64,000 nt of DNA from a virus: positions 1 to 64,000 of the IMG/VR virus record IMGVR_UViG_3300035182_000466. One strand, 5' to 3'. Position 1 is the first letter of the stretch. Each line of letters starts with the position of its first letter. Positions 63,237-64,000 of the stretch are shown here, in pieces. The notes below the pieces were generated by a model. The model saw only the letters and a list, made by a program, of their open reading frames with translations. It was not told the origin of the DNA and ran no database searches. Position numbers and translations under genes: made by a program.

Positions 63237-64000
63237 ATGATATTAACTAACAAAAAAGTAGAACCAGAGGAGTATGAGATAAACACTCCGTGTAAATATT
63301 TTGGGGTAAAAATAATCTTAATATTTAGCATGACTTCAATCCTTTGGATATTTAGTATGCAAGCTCTAGGCTTGGTTAATACTTATACTTTTTTAATCTA
63401 CATTTTAGTTTATACAGTACTTTTGTACCTATTAATTTATCAGGACATTAATTACGTAGTTCAAGCTAAAGAAAAACTATCTGTAATTACTACAAATCTA
63501 ATAGATTCAAAACGCGCTTTTTATCTTGTATTTAATAATAGCCTAGTAGGTGTATGCTTAATAGAAAATAAAAAGATAATCAAGGCTAATGAAAAATTCT
63601 TAACTTTATTTAAGATAAAAGAAGAAGAAATATCCCAATTTTCTTGTTACAACATTTTTAGTTCAAATAAAGAATATAAAGATTTATGTTTTATTTGTTC
63701 TAATCTTCCTGTTGATACTACGAAGACTTTAGTTAGAGAAATAAAATTATTAAGTTCTGATGGATCATATTTTTGGGCTAAAGTTAGTTCTAAAGCACTA
63801 ACTAAAGATCCAATGTTGAAAATTGCTTTAATTATACAAGACATAACGGAGTTTAAAGAGTCTGAAGATAAACTTAATAGGATTGCATTTAAAGACCCTT
63901 TAACCAATTTAAACAATAGAGTAAGTTTTAACTTAAAAATTCAAAAGCTTATAACTGAAGAAGAAGTAGATAAGTTTGGTGTGTTATTCTTGGATCTTGA
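63237..64000 (+). CDS. Membrane PAS-GGDEF protein, probable diguanylate cyclase (partial)
   Basis: 254 residues are visible before the window ends. Two transmembrane helices lie at about 22-70 (IILIFSMTSILWIFSMQALG, TFLIYILVYTVLLYLLIY). A PAS domain follows at about 90-215 (YLVFNNSLVGVCLIENKKII, LLSSDGSYFWAKVSSKA, ending IQDITEFKESEDKL). Then the GGDEF domain begins with FKDPLTNLNNRVSFNLKIQ and VLFLDLD, its first metal-binding strand. GGDEF domains make cyclic di-GMP from two GTP. Whether the GGDEF motif itself is intact, or an EAL domain follows, lies beyond the edge. Such genes are rare in lytic phages. The ATG at 63237 has AGAAGG upstream. Confidence 0.85.
   Translation, partial: MILTNKKVEPEEYEINTPCKYFGVKIILIFSMTSILWIFSMQALGLVNTYTFLIYILVYTVLLYLLIYQDINYVVQAKEKLSVITTNLIDSKRAFYLVFNNSLVGVCLIENKKIIKANEKFLTLFKIKEEEISQFSCYNIFSSNKEYKDLCFICSNLPVDTTKTLVREIKLLSSDGSYFWAKVSSKALTKDPMLKIALIIQDITEFKESEDKLNRIAFKDPLTNLNNRVSFNLKIQKLITEEEVDKFGVLFLDL

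Noticed and set aside
1-64000. Recoded stop codons
   Set aside because: Long frames end normally at TAA, TAG and TGA, and in-frame internal stops occur only in the decayed stretches.
60347-64000. Host chromosome or prophage boundary at the right end
   Set aside because: No integrase, attachment repeat or change in base composition is visible, and gene packing continues on the same strand after the fibre genes. It cannot be wholly excluded without the next sequence.

Overview
The window is a stretch of a large tailed-phage genome, probably a jumbo myovirus. It is AT-rich, densely packed and uses the standard code (TAA, TAG and TGA all end genes). The evidence is a large terminase subunit, a long block of small virion-type proteins, and about 33 kb of tail-fibre genes. 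A heptosyltransferase-like enzyme and a signal-peptide-bearing periplasmic-type protein suggest a Gram-negative host. I cannot name the phage or the host.

Left block (1-22372, all minus strand): terminase runs off the left edge. About 28 tightly packed genes follow. Most are unknown, but they include two HNH nucleases, two ParB/sulfiredoxin-like proteins, a type IB topoisomerase and a possible ADP-ribosyltransferase. Three unrelated proteins (5495, 6335, 9873) share an N-terminal segment with Trp residues and an HPxSKxAK motif. Many others begin with a short M-K/R-K-hydrophobic leader. Together with T4 precedents, this suggests a cargo of internal head proteins packaged and injected with the DNA. 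That is an inference.

Centre (22373-25742): a divergent AT-rich promoter gap leads to a RuvC-like resolvase overlapping a coiled-coil gene, both on the plus strand. After them comes about 1.9 kb with no convincing gene. It begins with a promoter-like motif, contains many perfect hairpins, GNRA loops, three-way junctions and a possible pseudoknot, and ends in a strong terminator. It reads as a giant structured non-coding RNA of the kind known from GOLLD and ROOL, although homology to those is untested.

Right block (25743-60343, plus strand): a modular adhesion apparatus. Seven proteins share one N-terminal anchor domain. They include a 4341-residue protein with about 44 CBM5/12-like repeats. 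Beside them are a collagen-like fibre of 1227 residues, a kelch-like propeller protein and coiled-coil fibres. Also present are a methyltransferase-GT9 fusion, a permuted NlpC/P60-like protein and a DUF4376-like assembly protein. A two-gene tip cassette is duplicated (about 30 and 53 kb), and decayed copies at 59.3 and 50.6 kb show ongoing turnover.

Right end (60347-64000): a compact plus-strand run encodes a secreted ABC_sub_bind-like periplasmic protein, two single-pass membrane proteins, an unknown helical protein and the start of a membrane-bound PAS-GGDEF protein. This looks like a phage-borne sensor and cyclic-di-GMP synthesis module. With the giant RNA and the proposed head cargo, it is the most unusual part of the window.
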